A DNA stretch of 64,000 nucleotides from Lomentospora prolificans (GCA_029532625.1 JARFXM010000008.1:1116001-1180000), one strand, 5' to 3'. Shown: positions 42,667-56,782, counted from the first letter of the stretch. Numbers and translations are program-made. The notes: generated by a model from the sequence alone, not told the origin.

Positions 42667-44884
42667 GGTCTGTGTGGACTTGTGGGTAATTATTTAGTCC
42701 TGATTAAGCTGGATGGGTTTGGTTGACTCTCTCGGCGTTGCTCCGAGCGGGATAGAGGTGGCTAGCGCCCAAATAGCTCCAGGATTTCCCAGAACTTCCA
42801 GGGAGGGCAGACTAGACTGTGGCTGATGGTCAGACAAGACCAAGAAGTGACAATCCAGACAAACAACGGGCCAAGAGGGCCGCGACCAGGGTGTCAGATG
42901 TCCCAAATGGACAAAAGAGGTCGACCGTGCTGCTGTTTATTTTTTGGCCGCCACCGGTTTGGATGGTGGGGTAGCTTCGGTATAAACCCCCGTGGTCGCC
43001 ACACTGGTGCTTTGCGGTTACTTGGTGGAATGCGTATCAAGCTGGGAGTCGGCTTAAGGCGCAGACCAGAGACAAGAAATGACCGAGAGGGCGGGAGCCT
43101 GGATGTGGAAGGCGGAAAGAGACTGAGTGCGCACGTCGCAGTGACCTTGAGGGAAACAAAAGACCGGATCAAAACGATGATGTGATGCTAGCTACTTAGG
43201 AGTACGAGTATGTGTGTTGAAGAGGACGACACATTGATAAGTCCGACATTTGCTAAGGTGGTTGGGCCGCAAGCGGTCGTTTCCGATGAAGGTCCACGTG
43301 GGGAAAAGGGTAAATGGCCGATATCTGCTGCGCAGTCTGAAGTCCAGCAGATATGGCAGAGAGGCCGAGGACTCCCAAAGTCTTTGAAGAAAGGTGTTCC
43401 GTTTGAAACGCGCGTCTGCTTCAACGACAGAATTATTGAAATCACGTCGGTGCTGAGAAGTTAGACGGTAGGGCTGAGAAGGGGCGAATCAGTAGAGCTT
43501 CTGTGATACTCTTGGGCCGATAGACTGGGTCATGCAGGCCGAGCAAGAAAGTCGATGGCTGGCTCCGGGAAAGAACAATCTCGAGCAGAAAGGTGTGTAG
43601 AGGGAGGAGCGAAGAGAGCAAGTTAAAAAGTGTTAAGGTATTTAGCACGAAGATTATTAGGAGCACTAACAAATGTTAGCAGTCTGGAGGTGTTCGCACA
43701 TCCAGGTCGGTCCAAATTGGGTGGGATGCTCCGGCGTTTATATGCGCGACGCGGTTGCCCCTCCCCTCCCCAAAACACAGAGCTGGGGTGCACATCTGCC
43801 TCTTTCCTGATTCGGCCAAGTAGTATCGAAAAGCCACACACCTACTCTTACTCCTTCTTACCTGCCCTCAAAGTACACGCTGGCTACCCCTCCCTACACT
43901 CAGAGTACCTAAGGGCCCTGCCACATACTTGGTAATCCGACTGGGGCTTATTAAGTACCAACGGCCACCTGCACTTTGTGGTAATAATCTCTGATGTTTC
44001 ACGGTTTTAAACCTTGCCAGCCAGCGCTGACTCGATATTCAACTCTCCGAGGCGAGGTAATCTCGAGTGATGATCCCGCACATCTCCTAACACCCTTGGC
44101 AACAGACCAAATTCGCCGTAACGCGTCATCCCAACCCAAGCGCCTCCCTGAGTCGGAGATTGACGCGACCTGTCGGGATCATTATTCCTTCCTTGCCACG
44201 AACATCAGTTTGCTCCGGCCCGGCGGCTGCTGCCTGGCCTTAACACCTCTTTCGTTCATCATTCGTTACGATTCCCGTGCTCCGCAGCTCTCCATGTGCC
44301 TGCTTCATTCACGGGAAAAAAAAAATTCTTCATTGACGCGTTAACATCGGAAAGAGTGGTATGTAGGCGATCTAATTCCCGTGGGGGCGCAAGACTATCG
44401 CTCCTCGGACGCTGTTGCGACGCTGGCCTCAAGCCATGAGTGATGATGAACAAACGTAAAGAGCTTTATAAACGTTTCTCCCGAGGCGCAAGACATGCCA
44501 AGGGCACGAAACCGAGCGCATTGCTCTGGGTTCTCCCGAGGCAACTCGCCAGTGACGGTTTAACTTGATCTAATCTGACATGGCTTCGAGTCGGAAAGCT
44601 TGGCTAGGGAAGCCAGCATATATCTAGCGATGTAAATGTCCTTACCGAGGGAGTTGCCTAGATATCTACCACAGTTTTGCACAGCGTGTCGCCGCCTTGA
44701 TCTCTTAGGGTAGTATTAGGCACTTACTTCTAATGGAACGATTTTACAACAACGCCTTTGAAAGTCGAGGGTCTGAAACTCATTAAGTGAGTGCTCGGTT
44801 GAGGATGGAAATGATGCTATAAGGCTCTATTGGAAACATTTTTTATATCTTCGAAGACTAGCCGCTCAACGTTATGATTGATGC
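42667..44884. other. Intergenic region, no supported gene
   Basis: Open frames here are at most 119 codons and unconvincing. The first few hundred bases presumably hold the NC2alpha promoter. No RNA gene or repeat family is recognised. Confidence 0.5.
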
Positions 44885-46208
44885 CTATGCCATGATTTGG
44901 GTGATCGAATTTGCGAGAATGCGCATTTCCTCTAACCGCCGGATCTGGCTGCTACCGAGGAAAAAGGAGATGATGGGCCAGACGTGAAGGCTCCGACTAC
45001 CCGCCGCTCGCTTCTCTACGTGGACCGGGATTTTGAGCTCCATTAAGTGATGCACCATAGCTCGAATATCTGCGGCGAGCATCTCGTCTTCTCCTTGCCA
45101 GACGACATAGCCGAACCTGGGGCTCTGTCCGACCCCTTGTGTCTGCATCATCGAATACGGGGACGCTTTGTCTAGGACGCCACCCCTTACTTGGTCCGGG
45201 GCGTAGAGTTGAGCAAAGTGGTGAAGTCTGTCGACGGAAATGTAATCACTCGACGACTCTTGGTGGTCGTCAGATATCAGGGTTACCCATGGAGATATCA
45301 AGAGAGCAGACGCAGGCAGTTCGTTCAAGACGTGTAACTGATTAGCCCGTTCGGTCTTGAGATCTCGAAGCAGGGTCAAAGCCAATGTTCCACCCGCCGA
45401 ATCACCCATAACGCAGATGCGATCTTTCGACTTGGCTATCGAAAGGACGTGAGCGTAGCCGTTGAGGGTTTCTTGCGGCTGCGTTGGGTACTGCGCCTTG
45501 GGAGCTAGCGTATACTCGATGGCGAACACATAGGGGTTTTTAAAAGTCTCTCGCAGCATAGAGTGAAGTGCTATCAAGTATTCGAGGTAGAACGAGGGCG
45601 AGCCCATAACGAACCCCCCACCTGCTAAGAAGGTTAGCCATCTAGAAAAATGACGAAGGCAGAGTATAGCTGTTGGGTAACCTGCCATGGATATAATACA
45701 CGACGAGATCAGGGTCCTCATCAGGGTCTTCCTTGATCCAAATGCCTTTGACTGGGGGGGCAGCTTTCTCATCTTTGAAGTCTTCGCATGTTACTGGATA
45801 CCAAAAGTATAAGTGACGAAACATGCGCCATCTCAAGAAGGCGAGTGCCACGTTCTCGTGAAAAAAGGCCCTTAGGATGTCTAGCGGCAGATTCACATGG
45901 GACCAGCGAGTGCACTGCACAGCAATGACCTCGAAGATGGAAGCTGAGCGAGTGAAAGCATCCGGTGGAGTGACGTTCAACCCCAACGCATAGAGGGCTC
46001 GCCGAATCAACAGCACGGGGATATCAATGGCTGGGGCTCTCATTAGCATCGGCCCCAGCAAACCGGTCGCAGAGATCATACCTATAAAGGGAATGGCACT
46101 AAGGGCATATCTAGTGGTTCTCCAGAAGCCCACGGTACGGATTAAACGGATTGCCAGAAAGATGATGAATACAAGACAGTCGACCGAGTTTATGGGACCG
46201 AGGAGCAT
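44885..46208 (-). CDS. Hormone-sensitive-lipase-type alpha/beta hydrolase, membrane-anchored
   Basis: Two exons, 46208-45686 and 45621-44885, give 419 residues. This alpha/beta-hydrolase fold-3 family cleaves ester bonds of lipids or small esters; the substrate is unknown. An N-terminal hydrophobic segment (about 6-25, CLVFIIFLAIRLIRTVGFW) suggests a membrane anchor. The oxyanion motif HGGGF (174-178), nucleophile motif GDSAGG (Ser249) and a C-terminal His (387, LHVWP) are present, and GEDEML probably holds the acidic residue. The HGGG motif is assembled only if the 64-nt intron is of the GC-AG class (CATG|GCAGGT to TTAGCAG, branch GGCTAAC); no GT donor nearby keeps the frame. A TTG seven codons upstream of the chosen ATG is not needed. 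Confidence 0.85.
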
Positions 46209-49200
46209 GGTGAGGAGGAGATCTAGCAACTCGCACCTTCAGATCCACTTTCCACTCCGCGAGCTCATAGCGACGGGAAAACGCAGAGGGGCTGAAATTA
46301 TTTAGGGCTTGTCGGCGTATCGGAGGCCTGCATCATTCATTGCAAAGAGGATTGTTATCGTCGAGGCTAGTGATGGCTGAGTGGCAGTAGGTTCGATGAC
46401 AGTGTTCTTTTCCTGCACTACACAACTTGTGACTGCATCTCATGCATCTCCAGCTTATTAGGTAATGACCCAGGCTGAGCGCGACAACACCTTCCCACGT
46501 TTCCTCCCAACCCAAGTTGCCCCTTCATTACTGTTCCATCTGCAGCGACGTTCGCTTTTTTGAGGTGGCAAGCTAGATCAGGTGTCTTCGACGCGATGCA
46601 GGCGCTCTCAGCATCGATTCGATATTTTCCATAAGCCGCCGCTTGCCATGAGATCTAAGATGGGCCGCTATTTCTCTTTGGCTGGCGGGCATTTCGGTCG
46701 TGACATCGCCCTGCAATGGATGAACCCCGAAGGGCCAGCGGTCAGATGTGGCGCAGCAGCTGAGAATGGAGGGCTGACAGTGGAAGGATATGAACAACAT
46801 TTGCCATTCTGTCTTGGGTTACTCTCACTCCGAATCGTACGTGAATCGGAGAGAATCACACATTATTCATAAGTGGATGGGGTTATTTTTGCCTTGAGAT
46901 AGGAAATCTTGGACCGAGACCTGGACTTGGATAACACTAATGTACTCAGGTAAAATATGGAATGCATCGAGAATGGTGACGACCTTATGTGCGCCCACTA
47001 TAGCGCCAGGGTCCTCCGTTGCCTTGAATAGCTCATCCCCGTTTCCCGTCCCCGTCAAGCTTCAAGGGAGGCAGATCAGGCTGGAGCTGGCTGCTCGCTA
47101 TAATATCAGATGGCGAAACGCCGTCCTCCCAACTGAGTTACTAAGATATTTTCAATTCACTTCGTTCACTAAAAAAATTCTCTTAGAGTTAATATTTAAT
47201 TAATAGATTAAACCTCCTTATCCTTATCTCGTATCTTACGGATGATTTGATAAGTCCGCGAGTAACATTGCTTCCAAGTTATACGCAGTCTTAGTCCTGT
47301 GCGTACGCGTCCAAGGAAAAGAGCCGAGCAAATGTGCCCCGGTCCCACATCACTTGTAAGATCAATATCAAGGGTGAAGATTCATTGGACTAGTGCTCGA
47401 GAAATGCTAGCCGGTTCTGTTGGCCTTTGGGAATGCACCCAGCCCCTGCCAAGGGAGGATAGATGCCACATCTACTAATTATAAACTTGGCGATATTTTG
47501 GGAATGAGGAAATGCGCTGGCCAAAGCCTACGAAGTAGAGACCGAACCACTTTACGGGTCATCTTTCCCTTCTCCTTGTCCTCTGCATGCGTTTTGTAAG
47601 TGGAGGCAGAGTGCCCCCTTTCCTAGCTGGGTATGAAGTTGAACCCCTACTCATGCGCTTAGCTCTACCTTGGTACAAGGAGGTTTGTTGCTGGCTGGCC
47701 ATAAGTGGAACAGGGGTCTGTATGACGTCCTGTCTTCTGGCTGGGTGAGGTACTAGGCGGGACATGTCAGGGTGAGCTGGGCACTCTTGAAGCCTATGCT
47801 GGCTATAATTAAACTACACATCTCCCTCACCAACCGTGCTTTGGGTTTACTCTGTCCTTTGTTGTGCGCCTGAGTATTGTGAGACAATCATCCATTGCCC
47901 TCTAAAATTGATGTGGTCTTGTCAATACAAATCAAATACGGAGCACAGTATTAATATATCGGGGAGTGGCGTCTGCGCCTTCGAGCCCCCCGTCAAAACG
48001 GCACTAATCAAGAAGTTTGCCTTTCCATTTCTGCAACATGAAACGGTCGTCTCTCTGCACCAGTGGTGGTGTTCCTGGCGTTTTTTGGCAAGAAATCCCT
48101 CGAGCGTTTACGCAAACGGGACAAGAGCCGACTCTGCATGTGGATGGTGCCCACCACTGGTCGCTAATGGATCGACTATGATTGCTCGCTTCTGCCTTTA
48201 ATTTTTTTTTTTTCGATCCGTCAATGGCCCTCCTCAGTGGACTGTGTGTATGGAGGATGGATGTTTGGACCGGACAGCACCTGTTGCCGTTAGATGGAAA
48301 GGCTGCAGCTCCAACATTAGGAGTGCGTCTCTCCCGAATCCATTCGCAGTAATACTTGGTACCTTCCCCCTAACTTCTCAGACGAATTCTGACAGGGGTC
48401 CCATCACGGAAGGCAAGTTAACGCGATGTTTCAGGATCCCTACCTGCAAGCTCGACCACTGGTTGCGTACTGTGCGACTTTTCCGCATTGAGGGGAGGGA
48501 GCTCTTTGATGGCGTTGGGGCCGTTCTAATTGGGCGAAAGGGCGGGCCTGAGCATGAAATTATCTGCATCGACGACGGAGAAGATCCATCGAGGAGTAAG
48601 GGATTCGAACCGCTCCCAGCTTCTCACTCATCAAGATCAGACCAATTGGTCTGAGAGTGATCTTTTTGCGCGGAGCTACTCTGCAGAGGTCTGAACGAGA
48701 ACGGTGGTGAAGGGGGAAATAGGGGGAGTGAGACCCGCCAGGGGGTGTCAGCCAAAGCTTGGGTGTTCCGTAACCTGGTTAATATCTCTTCAATTCGTTC
48801 AACCGGAAAACCAATCAGCCAGGCGATGCGTTGGGGGCTGTTGGCTCTTCCCATCTACTTGGGGTGAACCCCGTATCCGCCCCATTTCTCCTCTACCATT
48901 TCTTCTTGTGATCGGTTACGGCATCTTGTCGAATTGGCCGATTTTCTTGCTGGACGTAGCATCCATCACTGCAGACACAAGACACAGGGGGATTGGGAAA
49001 ATCCGGGCAGGTAACAAGAGGATTGAGGTACAGTATGGTTAAGATACATTACCTCCCATCAACCGATATATATTTTCTCGAGAGCTCTGAATATTGTACT
49101 CTACTTGGATGATCGCTTGATCTGAGCCTTAGGAAGGAGACAGGTGAGGCACCGGTGCTTCTTGAATAAATCCTGCCTCATGCTTCCAAGCGACCTTCGC

Positions 49201-51495
49201 GTTCTTTGAAACATAGTGGATCCACAGAAGCAAAACCTCTGTCTGGTCATCTGCTGAGAATCCGGGGAACGGGCTTGACGGGGGATGGTGAACCTGCCTC
49301 CACTGCCGGCATTCTGTGCGTGATTCTTCGGCTCCGTTTGGCTCAATTGCTTGCTTCCAGCGCTTGCTGCAAGGCACCACACCACACCTGCCTACAGTTT
49401 GTTACGCCCGGCTCAATCACCTATAGCCGTGCATCACGGGGGAATAGAAAGGAGTTGACGATGAGTACACCGTATTGGACGCTACGGAGCTGCTTGCGGT
49501 TCGAAGACATGAAGACCGCTCTCCTTGTTACCAAGCGATGATTGACAAGAGTTATCAATATACATAGAAGGAGCCCTTTTCGGTCGTGGCCTTGCTCTCT
49601 TAAATGGTACATGCGGGCAACGCTCGCCCAAGCCAGGGTCTGTATTCGTCACTTTGGCCAGCTCACGCTGCTTTTTCTCCTACGTTGTGGGTGTATCATC
49701 TATAGGTCAATGACACTTTACTTCCGAATCGGCCACAGCGAGCGCTGGCGGGTGTCGGCCCCGATCTCCTGGACGGACGAACCCTTCGAAACTAGTTCTA
49801 GACCCTCCCGCTAAGTCCAAGAGGTCTTGCTTGCGGAAATGCGTGGAGTCTGCTATGGAGATTAATGAAGGAAAGCGAGGGCTCGGCTCTATAATGCTAA
49901 CGCAGGTTGGAGACCATCCTGAAGGAAGACGGCCTGAGCATATGGACGAATATATCGTGGTAGTGGTACGAAGTTGTCAGAGTAAGGCGACACGATCAGC
50001 CCCCTCTTGTACACTACGTGAAGCATCAAATGCTAAATCGGACGGGAGGCCCCATGATTGGCGAGGCAAGCACGGAGTCGAGGTGTGTGACTCTCGTACA
50101 GCGGGAGGATAGGAGACAGAATTATCCATTCATATCCGTCAAAGTGAGATTTCTCCGTTGCCTGTGGAAGGCTCCACACTTGGCTGTTTCCCCGCTGGTG
50201 CCCCTAAAAACTGAGGCAGAGCTCCATTCTCAGTTTCACGCCATATTCCATGGATGTCCTTCGTCGAGTTCCAATGTCTGGTCTAAAGTCCACAGCTTTG
50301 TCCAACAATGTGAGCCTTGAAGTACCTGGCCGTAGTATTGTCATACTGTGCTGTGTTTTGTAGAGGTGCGAGGCATCTTCTCGGTTGCTCGGGCAGGCTG
50401 TGCTTTGTACCGCTACAACCTCAACCCGAGCTGGAATTTTGTGGTACCCCTCCAAGTACCCTGCAGTACTGCCAGCCCTCCAAGCATGGTACCTTGACTG
50501 CTACAGCCAGCCAGCGGCAGGAGGCGGAAGTAGGCAACTGGTCGAGGGAGCAAGGAACAAACGGGCAGGAGCCATCCTGTCCTCTTTCCACCCCCAATTT
50601 TCAATTCACGTCGTCAAATCCGCCAGGCCCATGCTGGCTATTCACCTTCCCCACCAAACACCTTACTTCAGTTTTGATACCCTTTCTCCTAGGGCGTTGC
50701 GCAATCCACCTCCAACTTACACTCCTTATCCACTCGCAACGCTTTTTTCCTACTCCCTCTTCTTCCCCAGGCTCATCGCATCGACTGTTACTTCTTTTAA
50801 TGACGCCTGTATATTCATCGTAAATTCTTTTTCTCTTGGATCTATCAGTTTTTCATACTTTCCACATCGACATATCATTTGCCCTTGGCTTCTTTCTTTT
50901 GGCCTCTGTGAGGAAGAGAAAATCTAGCGAAACGACCCTGCAGGACCCGACCCCGTCACAGGAATATATGAAAACATCTATATCCCACCGCAGCTCTCGA
51001 ACCATCGATACAGCTTCGCTTCCCCATCCCACTTGGCCTTCGATAGCTAGTCTTCTACCGAGCATCCGAGGTCGTACCCACGAATTGCGCCAAGAAAGAT
51101 TCTACTAGCCAAACCACACAGCGAATGTGCTCGTTCGACTTTTGATCTCAAAGACAGCAAAATAAAACTTGTCCCTGTGCGCCCTGGTTTTCGACGTAAT
51201 CGAACGACAAAACGGCGTTGAGCTTTTGCAGCCAGTCATCTTAGACCTCGTCATTCCTTCACCCTCGCTGGCGTCATCTCGGTTAATCGCCGACTTCCCA
51301 GCGTTGGGGCACACTTTCCCGAAATTCAGTTCCATCGCCTTCCATTAGACAGAGAAGCTACGCGGCGCCGACTGTTTCTGCGTCCTTCTCTATATCCAGC
51401 CTAGGGATCTATACATTGGACCGGCATACTGAGACGAGCTTTTTTTTTACGCCAATTCGTGGTCGTAGCTCATGCGGTCATCCAAGTAATTGATA
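46209..51495. other. Large intergenic region
   Basis: Nothing supportable is encoded in 5.3 kb. A GGTTCGAATCC box on the minus strand near 48601-48611 resembles a tRNA B box, but no cloverleaf can be completed around it. From about 50550 the sequence is pyrimidine-rich, and it probably contains the promoter and a long leader of the PUF gene. Frames up to 180 codons (50385-50927) look random. Confidence 0.55.
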
Positions 51496-54400
51496 ATGTC
51501 AACTTCTAGATCTGATCATTTAGCCTTTGGCTACCCATCTCAGTCCACGGCCCAAGGCCGCTCAACGTCCCCTGCGACGAGCCACTCTCCTAGCGACCCT
51601 ACCGGTGGCGCTATTCCCCTCCGATCTCCCTTTGGTCTGTCGCCCGGTGCTGTTGGCTCTGGCAAGATGCAGAACCCAACTCGATCCAGCACCGGTTCAC
51701 CCTCTCATGAGATGGGCGCGTCTAGCAGATTATTTCCTAAACGGTATGTGGCTCTTGTCCCGTTTCCGCCACGACGGCCCCTCTGCGGCGTGTCCTGAGG
51801 CTAATCCTGGAATGGTTCAATAGGGCTCGTGAGATCCAAGCCCAAGAGGGTATTCCTGGTTTGCCAGTAAACCCCTGGGGTGGTCCTCCTACTAGCGGCA
51901 ATTCCACCCCCCTCCGCGAGAATATTCCCGAATCGCCGACCGATGGTTTCCCTGACTTTGCCCAGCTCCCTACCCAGGATGCTGGTCTCCCCCAGACTCG
52001 ACGCGCTCGTGCTGGCACCGTCCCCTCTAGGTTCTCACCCGGCGGTGCGGGCAATGGCCTCTTGGGCGTGGCGGGACTAGCCCCCAGTACGGCGTCTCGA
52101 CCCGTCCCAGCGGAACCACAGTTCAATTCTCCGTCCCCGAACCTCGAGCCCTCTGGAGCACCTGGAGCCCCTGGCTCTAGCACTCTTCTCTCGCGTCTAC
52201 GGGCCGGGTCCATGCCCCAGCGTAGCCCTTTCGGAACACTCCCTGGCACGAATTCACCCTTCGGGCCGTCTCTTTTCAGTAGTGCCTGGAATCCTGGTGT
52301 CACCCGTGAGCGAGGTGCCACTCTCGCAAGTATTGCTAGTATCGGCTCCAATGGCCCGAGCTCTCCAGCCCAGTCCGCCTTCTCTCGAGATGGTGGTGCC
52401 GATAGTGATGTTCATATGAGGACATTGGACTACTTGGGCCTCGCCGAGACGCCCCAGCCCCCACGTGCTCAGCTCGCCACACCGTATCTTAACTCGTTTG
52501 CTCGGGCTAACCGTTTCCGATCCTATTCCGTAAACAACAAGGACAAATACGACGATGAAGAGGATGATGAGTACGAAGGTGGTGTTCCGGGTTATGAAAC
52601 TCACTACGCTGTTGCGCAGCTCCAGGACCAACTTGCGGCTACGAATGCGGCTATCCATAGCCACAACATGGCTGTCCAAGCGTTCGTCAGTCAGGCATCT
52701 CTTAGCCGACCCCGTGCTCGAACCGCCGGTGTTCTGGATACACCTGGTAGCCGCCTCCTGAACGCATACCTGTCCAGCAATCAGGGCGCCGTACCCAACT
52801 CCATTGTCCCTACTGAGATTCGGCTTCCTGACGAGAAGGAGTACGATGATCTTCCTCAGGCCGTAGCGGCGATGACCATTGGTAGGTCCAGCAGCCGCAA
52901 TGCTGCTCTCCTTGGCGCAGACGACTCTCCAGGTCTCGAGGGCCCCACTAGCGCCCTTTGGCTAGGAAGTATTCCTACTTCTACCACTACGTCGACTCTA
53001 AACGAAATCTTCAAGCCTTTTGGCTCCATCCTGTCCGTGAGGGTATTGACCCACAAGAACTGCGGTTTTGTGAATTACGACCGTGTGGAGAGTGCCATTT
53101 CCGCCCGCAATAGCCTCAACGGCAAGGAGATTTTCCCGGGGTCTGGTTGTGTGCGCATCAATTTCGCCAAGCCTGCATCCGCCTCGAACACCCCTGGCCA
53201 CGATGGCCTCTTCCCGTCTCCCAGCCCCGATCCGTTCGGCAAAAGCCAAGATGGCGTCCAGGGTAGCAGTGGCGATGGTGCTGGTACGCCTAAGGGAGCC
53301 ACTGGCGGTGCCGCCCAGGGTTTGAGCACGTCACCGACTGTCCGGCCGCTGAAGGACATGGTCACGGAGGTCCTTGGGATTGTTAAGCAATTTGGTGCCA
53401 CTGACGAAGACCGGTTCCGTATCTCAAACAACCTCAAGTCTGCAATTGAATACGGCACTTATATGGACGAGATCCCTCCTGTTAGCGAGCCGTCACATAC
53501 CCGTATCCACGACGCGCCTAAATTGAGAGATATTCGAAAGAAGATTGATAACCAAAGCTTGTCCCAGAGTGAGATTGAGGCAATCGCTATCGAAATGCTT
53601 CCCGAGATCGCTGAGTTGTCGTCTGACTACCTCGGAAACACTGTTGTTCAGAAACTCTTTGAGCACTGCAGCGATGAGGTGCGCGACGCGATGCTGGCCG
53701 AGATTGCTCCAAACATGGCTGAAATTGGTGTTCACAAGAATGGCACCTGGGCTGCTCAGAAGATTATTGACGTTTGTAAAACCACCCACCAAATGTCGTT
53801 GATTGTCGAGCACCTCCGGCCGTACACCGTTCCCCTCTTCCTTGACCAGTACGGCAACTATGTGCTTCAGGGCTGCCTCAAGTTTGGACAGCCGTATAAT
53901 GACTTCATCTTTGAGACTATGCTCAGCAAAATGTGGGAGACAGCTCAGGGTCGGTTCGGCGCCAGGGCTATGCGTGCGTGTCTTGAGAGTCACCACGCTA
54001 GCAAGGACCAGCAGAGGATGCTGGCGGCTACTATTGCGCTCCACAGCGTCCAGCTGGCAACCAACGCCAACGGTGCGCTCCTGTTGACTTGGTTCTTGGA
54101 TACTTGCACATTCCCCCACCGCCGAACCGTCTTGGCGCCCCAGCTTGTGCCCCATCTTGTTCATCTCTGCACTCACAAAGTCGCCTATCTCACTGTGTTG
54201 AAAGTTATCAACCAGAAGACGGAAACCGACGCCCGTGATGTCATCCTCAAGGCGCTATTTTTCTCTCCCAATGACCAGGTCCTGGAAGCTATTCTCAGTG
54301 ACCACTCTTGTGGCGCGACTCTCATTTTCAAGGTCCTCACTACTCCGTTCTTTGACGACAGCATCCGCAGTCAAGTCGTCGAAACAGTTAAGAATGTCTT

Positions 54401-55227
54401 GGTCCGTATCAAGGCCCAGCCCAACCAGGGATACAAGCGACTGATGGACGAGGTCGGCCTTTCTACTCGCACATCAGGCGGTAGTAGCGGTAACCGTGAC
54501 CACGGTCCTAGCGGAAACTCCAGTGAGCACCGCCAGCGACCCGCCTCTCGGGGAACGAACCACCATCACCACGGGCAAGCCACGCATGGAGGAAACAAGC
54601 AATTTTACAACCCGCACTCGAGTTCTACTAGCAACCCACCCGGTTATGACATCGGCTATAATAACCAGCGTGCCGAGGCCCCTGATGCTGGCCTTCAGCC
54701 ATTCCCTTCGCTGCCTAATCAACCAGCTATGTATTCACAAGGAGGAAACGGACCGCTTCCCGCGCAGTCGATGAATATCCCCCCTTTGGCTTTCCAGCAG
54801 GGTATGCTCCCGAGGGCCAACGCTCCCGTGAACAACTTCTTTCCCCCAATGCAGGCCGGCTACAACGGATTCAACTCTCCGAGCCCGTCTTTGGATCAAT
54901 ATCGCAATCAGAACGTCCCTAACGGTGGCGCCATGCCCCCTCCCGGTGTCCAGCCTCCTCAGCAACTCGGACCTAACCAGTCGAGCTTTGCTCCCCCCCC
55001 CGGATTTGGAATCAGTGCGCCAGGAATGAGTGGATATAATAGCAACTATGGAGGCATGGGAGGAACGGGAGGGATGCAAAACATGACATACATGCAACAA
55101 GAACAGGTCAATGCCAGGCGTGGCCGGGTAAGCAGCCTCCCCAACCCTTTCCTTTTCTTCTTCTACCGTCTACACCTCCCCTATACCGACTTTTGGAATG
55201 ACTCGGGCTGGATAGGTGCCCCCTTGA
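51496..55227 (+). CDS. JSN1: RRM-Pumilio RNA-binding protein (Jsn1/Puf1-Puf2 type)
   Basis: Exons 51496-51743, 51824-55127 and a terminal 55216-55227 give about 1187 residues. The start is fixed by an in-frame TAA nine bases upstream. Proteins of this class bind 3' UTRs and control mRNA localisation and decay. A low-complexity Ser/Pro/Gly N-terminus (1-450) is followed by one RRM (about 458-533, LWLGSIP and CGFVNYD), then a Pumilio domain (about 668-963) with repeats such as SDYLGNTVVQKLFE, HKNGTWAAQKIID and DQYGNYVLQGCLKF. A tail rich in Asn, Gly, Pro and Gln contains NHHHHG. The last intron (GTAAGC donor, GGATAG acceptor) is uncertain: if retained, the frame runs to 55259 with a different 43-residue end. 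RRM plus PUF is the Jsn1/Puf2 arrangement rather than Mpt5. Confidence 0.88.
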
Positions 55228-56782
55228 CGAGGGCGGGTTCCCGACGGAGAGTCCGTTAGCTTCAGGTAGAAGCTAGTCCATTAGCTCGCGCTCGCGCTTA
55301 CCTATGATAAACCCCCCCAAACTTGGAGATTTTACGTGACTAACAGACTCAAAGCGGTAAATTTTAGATTCTCATGTTACGGACGGATGACACGCCGTCA
55401 GCGGTAAACACGAGTTTGGCACGAAAATATATCTCCTTGGCCCATCTCTACGACATTACAACGCGACCATTCGTTTCGAGCGGACAGGATTGGCTTCTTT
55501 TGACGAGGATTCAGGTCTCTTGATTTTCTTTTCATCATGGTGGAGGGGAGTTGGAACGGCAAGTCTGGTGTTTTCTTTCCTTCTTTTACCATCAGGTGGC
55601 CTACCGGGTGCGACGGCGGGCAGCGTCGGCTCGTACGTGCCTCTCTGTCCAGTCTTGATACCTCACGCCTGTCAATGCCTGGACCGGTTTTTCTTTTTCA
55701 CTTGTGTATTCTCTTCTCGGGGAGTTCTTCGTATGTGTGGGAAGGCAACGGGCAAGTCGGCGCGTCGAGCAAAATGGTGACAATTTGGGGAATGCCATCT
55801 GTATCAGTTTTCTTTTTGGAGAAATTTCCCCTTATTTCCCTTCTCTCTTTTCGAGCCTGGTTTATGGTTTACAAGTTCCCTTCGACGGCCGCCCTTGCTT
55901 CTCTGAACCTTTTTGCACTTGAGCCTATCTCGTTGGAAGGCTCGCCTTTACCTCGCTCGATATCCTTGCGGCCTACTACATCGCTGCGGGAGAGAGGGGC
56001 TCTCTTCATCTTTCTTTTACTTTTTACTTTTACTCTTTCTTTTCATCATCATCATCTTCTTCCTCCTCTCTATCCTGACGCTTCCTCTGTGTGCCTAGTA
56101 TATAGATGTCGGAAAGGGAGTGGCTAGGAATGCAGAGCACGAGATGTGCATCAAAGACGATATGGATGCCGAGGCAGATAGGGAAACCCAAAAAAGATAT
56201 AAATTTTAGTGTCTTGTTGAAATCATACTCTTGTATGGCCCACCTGATTGTGACCGTAGTGATCGTAGAACATGTCTTTCGCTGGCTGTGCGGGCTAACT
56301 GGCTAACCCGACGAGCATAGCTGACTTGATCTGTGGGATATTATAGCAGAACGGAAGAGGAAACTAGCAAGACAAGGCAATTTCATTAGGGTGTAGTATG
56401 TACACATGTTGTTTCATCCATTCATCCATAAGGCGACCCAGATTCCCCAGTCTCCATATCCTAGTCCTCGCCCCACGAGTAGTAGCTAGCTTCGCTCTTG
56501 ACTTGAATCCGTCTTCCTGGAGTTTGTGCGTGGAATACTGTGTGATAAACTCCGTGACCATGTAATCTCGTCGATTCCGGTCCCTCTTGCCCCGATTAGA
56601 TTCTGGATACCAACATATCTTTCGTATTAGGCAGCAGGAACCCTGATATCGCGAGGCCCCAAGCCCCCTCAAGGCCTTCGATTAGTCTAGGACCGGGCCA
56701 GGAGAGAGTGAGCGAGATGTGCAGAAAAAGTCGAACCGGGCCACCCGCAAGGCTAGCATTAGAAAGTGACGCATGTTTTGGA
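55228..56782. other. Convergent intergenic region
   Basis: This is the 3' flank of the PUF gene and of YKT6. Long T/C-rich stretches (for example 56014-56080) give chance frames up to 196 codons, which I do not support as genes. Confidence 0.5.

Noticed and set aside
48590..48680. tRNA-like B box (GGTTCGAATCC) on the minus strand
   Set aside because: The T stem has mismatches, no D arm or anticodon stem can be paired, and the acceptor matches only 5 of 7 positions. At most it is a degraded tRNA relic.
50385..50927. 180-codon plus-strand frame before the PUF gene
   Set aside because: Composition follows pyrimidine-rich leader sequence; no domain-like pattern.
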